Below are positions 27,201 to 35,291 of a DNA stretch of 64,000 nucleotides, in pieces (position 1 is the first letter of the stretch; every line of letters begins with the position of its first letter). Both the position numbers and the translations under genes were made by a program. The DNA is from Bacillus sp. OV166 (lineage in GTDB: Bacteria > Bacillota > Bacilli > Bacillales > Cytobacillaceae), in assembly GCF_900177675.1 (NCBI RefSeq), contig NZ_FXWM01000001.1:1373001-1437000 (forward strand), in the 5' to 3' direction. The notes beneath the pieces were generated by a model. The model was not told the origin of the DNA. It saw only the letters and a program-made list of their open reading frames with translations, and did not search any database.

Positions 27201-27443
27201 ATTGAACTTTTCCGAAATCAGTCCATGAATGCTGTCATTAATATACCGAATCAAGGACGAAATAAAATTAAATTTGGTTTCCAGATTCGCGAACATGCGG
27301 TTCGCTACAAGGTACCAGTATTTACACACTTAGATACAATTGAAGCGATTATCGGCCTGGAAAAAGGATCTCAATCCGATTCTGAGGTTCGATCTATGAA
27401 TGAATATTACAAGTTGGAAGAGAGAGGTGCCGTTCATGGGTGA
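24216..27443 (+). CDS. carB: carbamoyl-phosphate synthase large subunit (arginine operon)
   Basis: A 1075-residue protein with two homologous ATP-grasp halves. GSGPIVIGQAAEFDYAG opens the first, and a near copy, GSGPIRIGQGIEFDYC, opens the second near residue 553. A C-terminal MGS-like allosteric domain follows about residue 930. It makes carbamoyl phosphate from bicarbonate, ammonia and two ATP. It overlaps carA by 14 bp and argF by 8 bp. At 1075 residues it is close to the pyrimidine-type enzyme in size. Confidence 0.96.
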   Translation: MPLNKSLKKVLVIGSGPIVIGQAAEFDYAGTQACIALKEEGIEVVLINNNPATIMTDEAVADKVYIEPLNVETIEKIIKKEKPDGIIGTLGGQTGLNLTVQLYEQNILEKYNVELLGTSVESIKNGEDREKFRNLMLKIGEPIPESAIIHSFEEGVSFVKEIGFPVIIRPAYTLGGDGGGFAYNDEELETVLKKGLAASPIQQVLVERSIKGWKEIEYEVMRDDNDTCIIVCNMENMDPVGVHTGDSIVVAPSQTLTDVQYQMLRDSSIKVIKELKIIGGCNIQFALHPESNQYYIIEVNPRVSRSSALASKATGYPIARMAAKCAIGYHLDEIVNPITGNTFASFEPAIDYIVVKLPRFPFDKFPEADRTLGTQMKATGEVMAIDRTFEGALNKAIRSMEMNVYGLCLEGNKLIDEKNLLELLNQANDQRLFIIAESLRRGISLQKVRQLTEIDPWFLHKISSIVTLETELAAYNWSDVPVSLLKVAKRNNISDKLLSQIFAIPEKQVRSKWKELNWKPGYKMVDTCSAEFDAVTPYYYSTWHGFDEVEVTSKKKILVIGSGPIRIGQGIEFDYCSVHAAKAIKKKGYEAVVINNNPETVSTDYSIADCLYFEPLAAEDVLHVIEKEQVEGVLIQFGGQTAINLAHDLEEEGIKILGTTVKNVDRLEDRKEFYQLLEDLNIPHIEGQTVSHSDELIEAATKLGYPVLVRPSYVIGGQSMFTIFSEAELSQYILQLEKNSQATMWPLLVDKYLPGLECEIDVICDGENILVPGIFEHIEKAGVHSGDSISVFPPISLSEKIKETLIDYAEKIANSAPVIGIMNIQFVIYEGQVNVLEVNPRSSRTVPIMSKVTGIPMIEWATRVQLGETLSDLCSTKGLMDEPSYFSVKTPVFSSSKLKGVDHVLGPEMKSTGEALGMGVTYQEALEKSIPALGGQQDENYIFCSISDRDKQASLPIIQELVIKQYKIVATEGTASYFQNHGIDVEKVIKEDAEVIELFRNQSMNAVINIPNQGRNKIKFGFQIREHAVRYKVPVFTHLDTIEAIIGLEKGSQSDSEVRSMNEYYKLEERGAVHG

Positions 27444-28413
27444 GGCCATTAAATTAAATGAAATTAGTAATATAAATAAGCCGAAACTTAAAGGAAAGGG
27501 CTTTTTACAGCTTTCCGATTTTAGTACAGATGAAATCTTCTATCTTCTAAACGAGGCGATAGAGATGAAAAAGCTCCAAAAACAAGGAAAACCGCATCCG
27601 TATTTAAGCGGGAAGGTTTTAGGGATGATTTTTGAAAAATCATCCACCCGTACAAGGGTATCATTTGAGGTAGGGATGTTGCAGTTAGGCGGTCATGCAA
27701 TATTCTTAAGTTCAAAGGATATCCAGCTTGGAAGAGGAGAAAGTATTTCTGATACCGCAAAAGTGTTGTCGCGCTATGTGGACGGATTAATGATTCGAAC
27801 GTTTTCACACGATTCAGTCGAAGAATTAGCTGAGCATGCAACAGTACCAGTTATTAATGGTTTAACTGACCTGCAGCACCCTACCCAAGTGTTAGCAGAC
27901 CTTTTAACGATTCTTGAGTATAAAGGGAAACTGTCCGGCTTAAAGATGTGCTATATTGGGGACGGCAATAACAATATGGCTCATTCTTTAATGGAAGGCG
28001 CGATGAAGGTTGGAATGGATATTAGCATTGCCAGTCCCCCAGGATATTTGCCTGATGGAAAAATAACAGAGAAGGCAATTAAAGTTGGAAAACAAACTGG
28101 ATGTAAGCTCGTGATTACAAATGATCCGCTAGAAGCTGTTAAAGATGCAGATGTCATCGTAACAGATGTCTGGACCAGTATGGGGCAGGAAGAAGAAACT
28201 TCAAAAAGACTCGAGGCGTTCCATGGATTTCAAGTAAATAATGAACTTTGTAAGAATGCAAAGGAGGACTATATCTTTTTGCATTGCTTGCCTGCTCATC
28301 GAGGCGAAGAAGTAACAGCAGAGGTCATCGATGGTCCTCATTCAGTGGTTTTTGATGAAGCGGAGAACCGTCTTCATGCCCAGAAAGCAATTTTAAAACT
28401 TTTACTAGCATAA
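27436..28413 (+). CDS. argF: ornithine carbamoyltransferase
   Basis: A 325-residue enzyme joining carbamoyl phosphate and ornithine to give citrulline. Seen: the carbamoyl phosphate motif SSTRTR, HPTQVLADL, DVWTSMGQE and the ornithine-site HCLPAHRGEEV. I chose the ATG at 27436 because GAGAGGTG is 9-10 nt before it; the ATG 36 bp earlier lies inside carB without a site. Last gene of the first arg block. Confidence 0.95.
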   Translation: MGEAIKLNEISNINKPKLKGKGFLQLSDFSTDEIFYLLNEAIEMKKLQKQGKPHPYLSGKVLGMIFEKSSTRTRVSFEVGMLQLGGHAIFLSSKDIQLGRGESISDTAKVLSRYVDGLMIRTFSHDSVEELAEHATVPVINGLTDLQHPTQVLADLLTILEYKGKLSGLKMCYIGDGNNNMAHSLMEGAMKVGMDISIASPPGYLPDGKITEKAIKVGKQTGCKLVITNDPLEAVKDADVIVTDVWTSMGQEEETSKRLEAFHGFQVNNELCKNAKEDYIFLHCLPAHRGEEVTAEVIDGPHSVVFDEAENRLHAQKAILKLLLA

Positions 28414-28437
28414 TAGTTTCCTTTTCTATGAGATTTG

Positions 28438-28473
28438 TTGTATAATAATTCTATCGGTTGAATAAAAATACAC
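28438..28473 (+). promoter_or_regulatory. argG promoter region with two ARG boxes
   Basis: -10 TATAAT at 28441-28446. ARG-box-like sequences TTGTATAATAATTCTA (28438) and TTGAATAAAAATACAC (28458) stand 20 bp apart, matching the argC arrangement. A good -35 is not evident. Confidence 0.7.
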
Positions 28474-28498
28474 ATACGGTAAGAGGAGAATAATAACA

Positions 28499-29710
28499 AT
28501 GACAAAAGAAAAAATTATTTTAGCCTACTCAGGCGGTTTAGATACATCAGTTTCAGTAAAATGGATTCAAGAAAAATATGGCTACGATGTAATTGCATTA
28601 GGTCTAGATGTCGGTGAAGGAAAAGACTTAGAAGCCATCAAAAATAAGGCACTGAATGTCGGAGCCATTAAAGCATATATGATCGATGCTAAAGAATTAT
28701 TAGCAAAGGAATATATTTTACCAGCATTAAAAGCTAATTGCTTATATGAAGGAAAATATCCATTATCTTCAGCTTTATCTAGACCGCTTATTTCAAAACT
28801 ATTAGTAGAGGTAGCTGAACAAGAAGGGGCTACTGCTGTTGCTCATGGCTGCACAGGTAAAGGAAATGACCAAGTACGTTTTGAAGTTTCCATCCAAGCA
28901 TTGAACCCAAGTTTAAAAGTTGTTGCCCCTGTTCGTGAATGGGGAATGACACGTGACGAAGAAATCAAATATGCTGAGGAGAACGGAATTCCAATCCCAG
29001 TCGATTTAGATAATCCATTTTCAATTGATGCCAATATCTGGGGACGTGCTTGTGAGGCCGGAGTTCTAGAGGATCCATGGGCTGAGGCGCCAGAAGCAGC
29101 CTTTGATTGGACGAATCCAATAGAACTTACACCAGATGCAGCGGAGTATGTTGAAATTGAATTTGAACAGGGGGTACCTGTTGCCCTTAACGGTGAGAAA
29201 CTCCCACTTGTTCAATTAATTGAAACCTTAAATGAGCTTGGCGGCAAGCATGGTGTTGGCCGTATTGATCATATTGAAAATAGATTAGTAGGAATTAAAT
29301 CTCGTGAAGTGTACGAAAATCCTGCTGCGCTAATTTTAATCAATGCCCATAAAGAATTAGAGTTTTTAACTCTAACTCGTGAGGTTACACAATTTAAGAC
29401 ACAGGTTGAACAGCAAATGGCGAAGATCATTTATGAAGGACTTTGGTATTCTCCGATAAAACCAGCACTTGATGCATTTATTAATGAAACTCAAAAGAAC
29501 GTTTCTGGAACAATTCGTGTCAAGCTTCATAAAGGTAATCATACGGTTGTGGGCAGAAAGTCTCCTTACAGCTTATATAACGAGGAACTAGCAACGTATT
29601 CAAAAGGTGATGCGTTTGATCATAATGCCGCAGTAGGATTTATTAAGATTTGGGGTCTGCCAACAAAGGTCTATTCAGAAGTGAATAAAAAGGAATCAAT
29701 TTTAAAATAA
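28499..29710 (+). CDS. argG: argininosuccinate synthase
   Basis: A 403-residue ATP pyrophosphatase enzyme condensing citrulline and aspartate. Seen: the PP-loop [14 protein letters not shown] at the N-terminus and the [13 protein letters not shown] segment. The ATG follows AGAGGAG. It has its own ARG-box promoter, so it is controlled in parallel with argC-argF although placed directly downstream. Confidence 0.96.
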   Translation: MTKEKIILAYSGGLDTSVSVKWIQEKYGYDVIALGLDVGEGKDLEAIKNKALNVGAIKAYMIDAKELLAKEYILPALKANCLYEGKYPLSSALSRPLISKLLVEVAEQEGATAVAHGCTGKGNDQVRFEVSIQALNPSLKVVAPVREWGMTRDEEIKYAEENGIPIPVDLDNPFSIDANIWGRACEAGVLEDPWAEAPEAAFDWTNPIELTPDAAEYVEIEFEQGVPVALNGEKLPLVQLIETLNELGGKHGVGRIDHIENRLVGIKSREVYENPAALILINAHKELEFLTLTREVTQFKTQVEQQMAKIIYEGLWYSPIKPALDAFINETQKNVSGTIRVKLHKGNHTVVGRKSPYSLYNEELATYSKGDAFDHNAAVGFIKIWGLPTKVYSEVNKKESILK

Positions 29711-29718
29711 TTCGGATT

Positions 29719-29747
29719 GCCCTCGAATCCTTTTTCGAGGGCTGTCT
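29719..29747 (+). terminator. weak hairpin between argG and argH
   Basis: GCCCTCGA (29719-29726) / TCGAGGGC (29735-29742) with a poor T-run (TGTCTTGTT). It may attenuate rather than stop transcription into argH. Confidence 0.55.
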
Positions 29748-29771
29748 TGTTAGGTTAAGGGGGAGCAATCA

Positions 29772-31148
29772 ATGTCTAAGTTATGGGGCGGCCGTTTTAC
29801 GAAAGAAACGAATAAACTAGTTGAGGAATTTACAGCCTCAATTACATTTGATCAAAAGCTAGCTAAGGAGGATATTGCAGGAAGTCTTGCCCATGTGCAA
29901 ATGCTGGGTGAGTGCGGTATTATTCCAATGGAGGATGCTATAAAGATTAAGGACGGACTACTCTCCATCAAGAAAATGGTCGATGATAACGCGGTAGAGT
30001 TTTTAGTTGAAGATGAAGATATCCATATGAATATTGAAAAGTTATTAATAGAAAAAATTGGTCCGGTGGGAGGAAAGCTCCATACAGGGAGAAGCCGTAA
30101 TGATCAGGTGGCCACCGACATGCATCTATACTTAAGAACGAAAACAACTGAGCTTATTAAATTAATAGAAGATGTCCAACAGGCATTAATTGAGCAGGCG
30201 AAAGAGAATGTCCAAACGTTAATACCTGGGTATACTCACCTGCAGCGTGCCCAGCCTGTATCCTTTGCCCATCATTTAATGGCATATTTTTGGATGTTTG
30301 AACGTGATAAAGAGAGATTGATTGATAGTTTAAAGCGTATCAATTGGTTACCTCTTGGTTCAGGGGCATTGGCAGGAACGACGTTTCCGATCAATCGTGA
30401 ACGTGTCGCGGAACTGTTGGGGTTTGAAACGGTTTATCCTAATAGTATGGATGCTGTCAGTGATCGCGACTTTATCCTTGAGTTTTTATCGATTGGTTCA
30501 ATAATCATGACCCATATTTCCAGATTATCCGAAGAGCTTGTCATTTGGTCGAGCCAGGAGTTTCAGTTCGTCGAGTTGGATGATTCATTTTGCACAGGTT
30601 CAAGTATTATGCCGCAAAAGAAAAATCCAGACGTACCTGAGCTGCTACGTGGAAAAACCGGACGGACATATGGTAATTTAATCGGACTGCTCACCGTTCT
30701 TAAAGGTCTGCCACTCGCGTATAACAAGGATTTACAGGAAGATAAGGAAGGTATGTTTGATACGGTTGAAACGCTTGAAGGTTCCTTAATGTTATTAGCA
30801 CCGATGATTGAAACGATGACAGTAAATAAAGACGTGATGCGTAAGGCCATTAACAATGACTTTTCTAATGCCACAGATATTGCTGATTACTTAGTAAGAA
30901 AAGGTCTGCCTTTCCGTGATGCGCATGAAGTTATCGGAAAAATTGTTTTATATGCTATTCAGTCTAACAAATTTTTGCTAGATTTGAGCTTCGAAGAATA
31001 TCAGGGCTTTAGTCCATTATTTGAGGAAGATATTTATGTTGTATTAGCTCCTGAGCATGTTGTTGGTGTCCGAAATAGCTTTGGGGGAACAGCTCCAGAG
31101 CAAGTGGAAAAGCAAATCAAGCTTGCTGAGGGAAAACTAGAGCAATAA
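29772..31148 (+). CDS. argH: argininosuccinate lyase
   Basis: A 458-residue fumarase/aspartase-superfamily enzyme releasing arginine and fumarate. The superfamily signature [12 protein letters not shown] is present (about residues 278-289), as are [12 protein letters not shown] and [10 protein letters not shown]. The ATG follows AAGGGGGAGC. It completes the arginine pathway within one 12-kb stretch. Confidence 0.97.
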   Translation: MSKLWGGRFTKETNKLVEEFTASITFDQKLAKEDIAGSLAHVQMLGECGIIPMEDAIKIKDGLLSIKKMVDDNAVEFLVEDEDIHMNIEKLLIEKIGPVGGKLHTGRSRNDQVATDMHLYLRTKTTELIKLIEDVQQALIEQAKENVQTLIPGYTHLQRAQPVSFAHHLMAYFWMFERDKERLIDSLKRINWLPLGSGALAGTTFPINRERVAELLGFETVYPNSMDAVSDRDFILEFLSIGSIIMTHISRLSEELVIWSSQEFQFVELDDSFCTGSSIMPQKKNPDVPELLRGKTGRTYGNLIGLLTVLKGLPLAYNKDLQEDKEGMFDTVETLEGSLMLLAPMIETMTVNKDVMRKAINNDFSNATDIADYLVRKGLPFRDAHEVIGKIVLYAIQSNKFLLDLSFEEYQGFSPLFEEDIYVVLAPEHVVGVRNSFGGTAPEQVEKQIKLAEGKLEQ

Positions 31149-31160
31149 AAATAATTTTTT

Positions 31161-31186
31161 AAAAGCCTGCCATTTGGTAGGCTTTT
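31161..31186 (+). terminator. intrinsic terminator after argH
   Basis: AAAAGCCTGCC (31161-31171) / GGTAGGCTTTT (31176-31186) with one G-U pair, then AGTTTTTAAAA. Confidence 0.8.
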
Positions 31187-31265
31187 AGTTTTTAAAATTT
31201 GTATTAAATAGTAAAATATTAGATAATTTACCCATGGGAATTTTAACTAATGACAGGAGGAAAAA

Positions 31266-32129
31266 ATGATGAAAATTCGTGTGTCTGCCGTCCAGTACCA
31301 ACTACATACCATTCAATCCTTCGAGGAATTTACCTCACAATGTGAGCACTACATAAAAACTGCTGAGGAATTTGGGGCAGAGTTTGTCTTATTTCCAGAG
31401 TTCTTTACAACTCAATTACTTTCAATAGGTAATGGTCAAGGCAAGAGCCTGACAATTAATGACCTGCCAAGTTATACCCAACAATATCTAGAACTATTTT
31501 CAAATTTTGCACAAAAAAAGAACTTACATATTATTGCGGGAACACATGTGATTGAAAGGGATGGCAAGCTGTATAATACAGCACATTTATTTTATCCAGA
31601 TGGAAGAATTGGTGAGCAGGCCAAACTCCATATTACACCGACTGAAGTAAATGAATGGAATATGGCACCTGGGGACTCATTTCAGATATTTGAAACAGAA
31701 AAAGGGAAAATCGCCCTCCTTACTTGTTATGATATTGAATTTCCAGAAATTGTACGTATGGCAAAGGCCAAAGGTGCCGATGTGATTTTCTGTCCATCAT
31801 GCACAGATGACCGTCATGGTTTTCATCGTGTTCGTTATACCAGCCATGCTCGTGCAGTTGAAAACCAAGTATATGTGGTCCTAACGGGAACTGTCGGTTC
31901 ACTGCCGACTGTTGATTTTATGCGCGCTAATTTTGGCCAGGCGGCAATCATTACTCCTAACGATATACCATTTCCACCAAAAGGAATCTTGGTGGAAGGG
32001 GAAATCAATAATGACATGATTGTGACGGCTGACCTAGATATAAACTTGTTATATGAAGTAAGAGAACGTGGTTCCGTTACAACCTGGCGTGATCGAAGAA
32101 CGGATCTTTACACAGATTGGGAAAAATAA
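31266..32129 (+). CDS. carbon-nitrogen hydrolase (nitrilase superfamily)
   Basis: A 287-residue hydrolase with the catalytic triad of the superfamily: Glu in FPEFFTT, Lys in AKLHITP and Cys in LTCYDIEFPE. It resembles the C-terminal part of B. subtilis YhcX, a GNAT-nitrilase fusion. Two GNAT genes follow at short gaps (20 and 19 bp), so the fusion appears to be split here. The start is ATG 31266 or 31269 after AGGAGG. The amide substrate is unknown. Confidence 0.88.
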   Translation: MMKIRVSAVQYQLHTIQSFEEFTSQCEHYIKTAEEFGAEFVLFPEFFTTQLLSIGNGQGKSLTINDLPSYTQQYLELFSNFAQKKNLHIIAGTHVIERDGKLYNTAHLFYPDGRIGEQAKLHITPTEVNEWNMAPGDSFQIFETEKGKIALLTCYDIEFPEIVRMAKAKGADVIFCPSCTDDRHGFHRVRYTSHARAVENQVYVVLTGTVGSLPTVDFMRANFGQAAIITPNDIPFPPKGILVEGEINNDMIVTADLDINLLYEVRERGSVTTWRDRRTDLYTDWEK

Positions 32130-32149
32130 ACTGAAGGGGTGGGTATAGA

Positions 32150-32812
32150 ATGTATCGAAGTGAATTTTACGTCTATGACCAAGAGCGGCCTGTGTCAGTT
32201 ATCATTCGAAATTATTCAAATGTGGATTTTGACGATCTTATCAAGATTCAATCCGAGTGCTTCCCACCTCCTTTTCCTTCAGAATTATGGTGGAATAAAG
32301 AGCAATTAACAAACCATGTGTACATGTTTCCAGAAGGTGCATTGTGTGTTGAAGTAGATGGTGAATTAGCTGGGTCAATTACCGGCTTAACTATCGACTT
32401 TGATCCTAGCGATAAAAACCATTCGTGGGAAGAAATCACTGACCATGGATATATACGGAACAATAATCCAAATGGGAATACCTTGTATATTGTTGATATA
32501 AGTGTTCGTCCGAAGTACCGCAAACTAGGGCTTGGTAAATTGATGATGCAGTCTATGTACCATGTTGTGATAGAAAAAGAGTTATATCGATTACTTGGCG
32601 GGGGCAGAATGCCAGGATATCATAGAAAAGCTGATATCATGACACCAGGACAATATTTAGATGCAACAATTAAAGGGGAGGTTCAAGATCCTGTTATCAC
32701 TTTCTTGCTGCATTGTGGTCGTGTGCCAATAGGGATTATTGAAAATTATCTCGAGGATGAAGAATCCTGCAATTATGCTGCATTAATGGAATGGAAAAAC
32801 CCTTTTAGATAA
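32150..32812 (+). CDS. GNAT-family acetyltransferase
   Basis: A 220-residue acyl-CoA transferase. Motif A, VDISVRPKYRKLGLGKLMM, lies near residues 115-135, with the RKLGLGK pyrophosphate loop intact. SECFPPPFPSELWWN near residue 40 is like the N-terminal GNAT part of YhcX. It is the second gene of the nitrilase cassette. Confidence 0.85.
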   Translation: MYRSEFYVYDQERPVSVIIRNYSNVDFDDLIKIQSECFPPPFPSELWWNKEQLTNHVYMFPEGALCVEVDGELAGSITGLTIDFDPSDKNHSWEEITDHGYIRNNNPNGNTLYIVDISVRPKYRKLGLGKLMMQSMYHVVIEKELYRLLGGGRMPGYHRKADIMTPGQYLDATIKGEVQDPVITFLLHCGRVPIGIIENYLEDEESCNYAALMEWKNPFR

Positions 32813-32831
32813 GTGAGAGGAATGAATCATA

Positions 32832-33506
32832 ATGGAATATATTAGAATAACCAGTATAGAAGACTCTAATTTTAAAAAGCTTCATAACTTAATGGGAGAA
32901 ATTTTTCCTCCAGAAGAAGTATTAGAATATGAGCTATGGAAAGAGCCATTAGAAGATCCGAGTATTCGCGTGTTTGTTGCTGTCGATGGAGACGAAGTCA
33001 CAGGAGCAACTGAATATCGTTATTATCCGGATTGGAATATTGCTATGACAGATTTTACAATCATCAGTAAACCAGGCTTAAGCCTTGGCCGTTTTTTAGC
33101 GCATAACCGTTTAACGGATTTACAACAATTAGCTAAAGAAAATGGTAACGAGCTATTCGGGATGTTTGCAGAAATATACGATCCGTACCGGGTTGAACAA
33201 CACGAATTTGGTGGAGTAAAGGTTATGGATCCATATGTCCGACGTGAAGTTCTCTCCCATTTGGGTTATAAACGCATTGATTTTTCATATGTTCATCCTT
33301 CCTGGAAAAACAATGGGGAAGCTGTAGCAGGTCTAGATTTATGTTTCATGCCAATTCAAGATGAAGGACTTAATTCACTACCAGCAAACCTGGTAAAGGA
33401 TTTTCTGACGACATACTATTCAATTCTTACAAATAAGCCGAAGGATTGGCTCGAAATGATAGATCGACTGGGGAAAAAGGAATTTGTCTCCCTATTACCA
33501 CTTTAA
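32832..33506 (+). CDS. GNAT-like acetyltransferase
   Basis: A 224-residue protein of GNAT-like fold. MGEIFPPEEVLEYELW and VAVDGDEVTGATEYRYY give the N-terminal strands. The pyrophosphate loop is weak: PGLSLGRFLAHNRL stands where RGxGxG is expected, so activity is less certain than for its neighbour. Third gene of the nitrilase cassette, 19 bp after the second. Confidence 0.7.
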   Translation: MEYIRITSIEDSNFKKLHNLMGEIFPPEEVLEYELWKEPLEDPSIRVFVAVDGDEVTGATEYRYYPDWNIAMTDFTIISKPGLSLGRFLAHNRLTDLQQLAKENGNELFGMFAEIYDPYRVEQHEFGGVKVMDPYVRREVLSHLGYKRIDFSYVHPSWKNNGEAVAGLDLCFMPIQDEGLNSLPANLVKDFLTTYYSILTNKPKDWLEMIDRLGKKEFVSLLPL

Positions 33507-33528
33507 TAAAAAGAAATTTCAAATAATA

Positions 33529-33557
33529 TTGACAACTATCTTGGAATCAACTAGAAT
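33529..33557 (+). promoter_or_regulatory. promoter of the SAM riboswitch/hom transcript
   Basis: -35 TTGACA (33529-33534), a 17-bp spacer and -10 TAGAAT (33552-33557), placing the RNA start about 40 nt before the riboswitch. Confidence 0.75.
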
Positions 33558-33602
33558 TCTCTTTATAACTTGGAAATTTAATGAAAAACTAACTAAATAA
33601 AA

Positions 33603-33714
33603 CTCTTATCCAGAGCGGCGGAGGGACTAGGCCCGATGAAGCCCGGCAACCATCAAGGTAATTCTTGAAAAGGTGCTAATTCCTGCAGGTTATTTTTAAC
33701 CTGACAGATAAGAG
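33603..33714 (+). ncRNA. SAM-I riboswitch (S-box leader)
   Basis: P1 pairs CTCTTATC (33603-33610) with GATAAGAG (33707-33714). The conserved core AGAGCGGCGGAGGGACTAG, then GCCCGATGAAGCCCGGCAACC-like sequence, matches the S-box consensus. Bound SAM frees the terminator just downstream and lowers expression of homoserine dehydrogenase. Confidence 0.95.
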
Positions 33715-33724
33715 GAGGAAATCT

Positions 33725-33753
33725 ACCCTCTTCTTATGAAGAGGGTTTTTCTT
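33725..33753 (+). terminator. riboswitch-controlled terminator
   Basis: ACCCTCTTC (33725-33733) / GAAGAGGGT (33738-33746) followed by TTTTCTTATTT. Its 5' arm can instead pair with AAGAGGAGG at the end of P1, the expected antiterminator. Confidence 0.9.
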
Positions 33754-33818
33754 ATTTATATGATATTAAAAGAAACAACCTATTAGTCATGTCTAATATT
33801 ATTTAAGGGGTGGAAAGC

Positions 33819-35057
33819 ATGTCTGTCATTAAAGTGGCAATTCTAGGCTTTGGTACAGTGGGTGAAGGGGTATATAAAACAATACAATCCCACGCTGATG
33901 AACTAACTAATGTTTTAGGAAGAAAAGTAGAAGTAGCTGCAGTGCTAATAAAAAATAAACAAAAAACAAGAGACATAAGTGAAGACGTTTTAATAACTAC
34001 AGACTTTGCCGAAATTCTTAAACTACCTCAACTGGATGTTGTTGTCGAAGCAATAGTCGACAAAGAACAACCCTTTACTTTTTTAAAACAAGCTATACAA
34101 AGTGGTTGCCACATAATCACAGCAAATAAAGAGATGTTTGCACATCACGGTAATGAGCTGCTCAAGCTAGCAGAGAGTCATAAAGTTTCAGTTGGTTTCG
34201 AAGCAACAGTTGCGGGAGGAATTCCAGTTATTCAAACCCTTAGGCAGTTATTAAATGTTAACCGTGTTCGTACCGTACAAGGCATTCTTAACGGGACATC
34301 AAATTTCATCCTTACTGAAATGCGGGAGAAAAAACAGTCCTTTGTTGCTGCGCTTAGTTTAGCACAAGGGAAGGGGTATGCTGAAGCGGACCCAACCAAC
34401 GATGTGGAAGGGTTTGATGCTTTTTATAAAACAATAATTCTAAGCAGAATAGCTTTTGGTATAGAACCAAATTGGCAGGATGTTGAACGGGAAGGAATTA
34501 CTTCGATCACAAGTGAATTAATCGAATCAACTGAAAAGCTAGGGTTAAGGTTTAAACATATTGCAAGTATTAATAAGATAGGTGATCAAATTAATGCAAC
34601 GGTTAGACCGGTTCTTGTTGGAAAGTCGCATCCTTTTTATTCCGTTGAAGGGGTAGAAAATGCGGTAAATATTCATTCTGATATCGTTGGTAGTATTACT
34701 TTGCAAGGACCTGGAGCTGGGATGTATCCAACTGCTAGTGCTGTTATCGAAGATTTGGTCTATGTCTGTCAAAATCGGCCTTCAAATAAGAATTTCAAAG
34801 AAACAATTGCATTATGTGATGGAGAGAAAAAAGAGGATGTAGAAGGCTTATGGTTAATTCAAGGTCTCTCAAAAAATTATAAAAACCCTTTGATTACATG
34901 GATTACTCAAGCTATTGATGAGACAGCCATTATCCGGGCAACAAAGGAAGAAATTGAACGTTTAATTAATGACCAGCAGGCAAGGTGTTACTTTCAAATA
35001 ATAGGTGAGTATGAAACAGAGAACAAAATTAGTGAGGTAACCTTAGCTGCCCTTTAA
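33819..35057 (+). CDS. hom: homoserine dehydrogenase
   Basis: A 412-residue NAD(P)-dependent enzyme reducing aspartate semialdehyde to homoserine, precursor of methionine and threonine. Seen: GFGTVGEGV at the N-terminus, TANKEMFA, and the substrate-site segment GILNGTSNFIL and AEADPTNDVEGFDA. The ATG at 33819 follows AAGGGG. SAM riboswitch control points to a role in methionine supply; a second threonine-linked copy may exist elsewhere. Confidence 0.94.
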   Translation: MSVIKVAILGFGTVGEGVYKTIQSHADELTNVLGRKVEVAAVLIKNKQKTRDISEDVLITTDFAEILKLPQLDVVVEAIVDKEQPFTFLKQAIQSGCHIITANKEMFAHHGNELLKLAESHKVSVGFEATVAGGIPVIQTLRQLLNVNRVRTVQGILNGTSNFILTEMREKKQSFVAALSLAQGKGYAEADPTNDVEGFDAFYKTIILSRIAFGIEPNWQDVEREGITSITSELIESTEKLGLRFKHIASINKIGDQINATVRPVLVGKSHPFYSVEGVENAVNIHSDIVGSITLQGPGAGMYPTASAVIEDLVYVCQNRPSNKNFKETIALCDGEKKEDVEGLWLIQGLSKNYKNPLITWITQAIDETAIIRATKEEIERLINDQQARCYFQIIGEYETENKISEVTLAAL

Positions 35058-35092
35058 GTTAAAGGAATGTAGCGAGCAAGCGGTTATTCCCG

Positions 35093-35119
35093 AAAGAGCA
35101 TTTAGGTGCTCTTTTTTTT
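35093..35119 (+). terminator. intrinsic terminator after hom
   Basis: AAAGAGCA (35093-35100) / TGCTCTTT (35107-35114) plus an eight-T tract. Confidence 0.88.
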
Positions 35120-35291
35120 ATGAAGAATTACTACTCACTTATGTGTATGGTATTTATTAATATCTATAAAAATATTAAACAAAACATCCTTTAACTGGGG
35201 ATAAGTTTAGTCAAAATTAAATGGTATTCATATTGTGTAAAAGCTTGACCAAATGGATTTTTTTAAAAAAAAGAAAATGAAGAGGTGCATC

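Noticed and set aside
28414..28498. T-box or other leader riboswitch before argG, and likewise before argC
   Set aside because: No T-box core (AGGGTGGNACCGCG) or other aptamer motif; the short leader is explained by ARG boxes.
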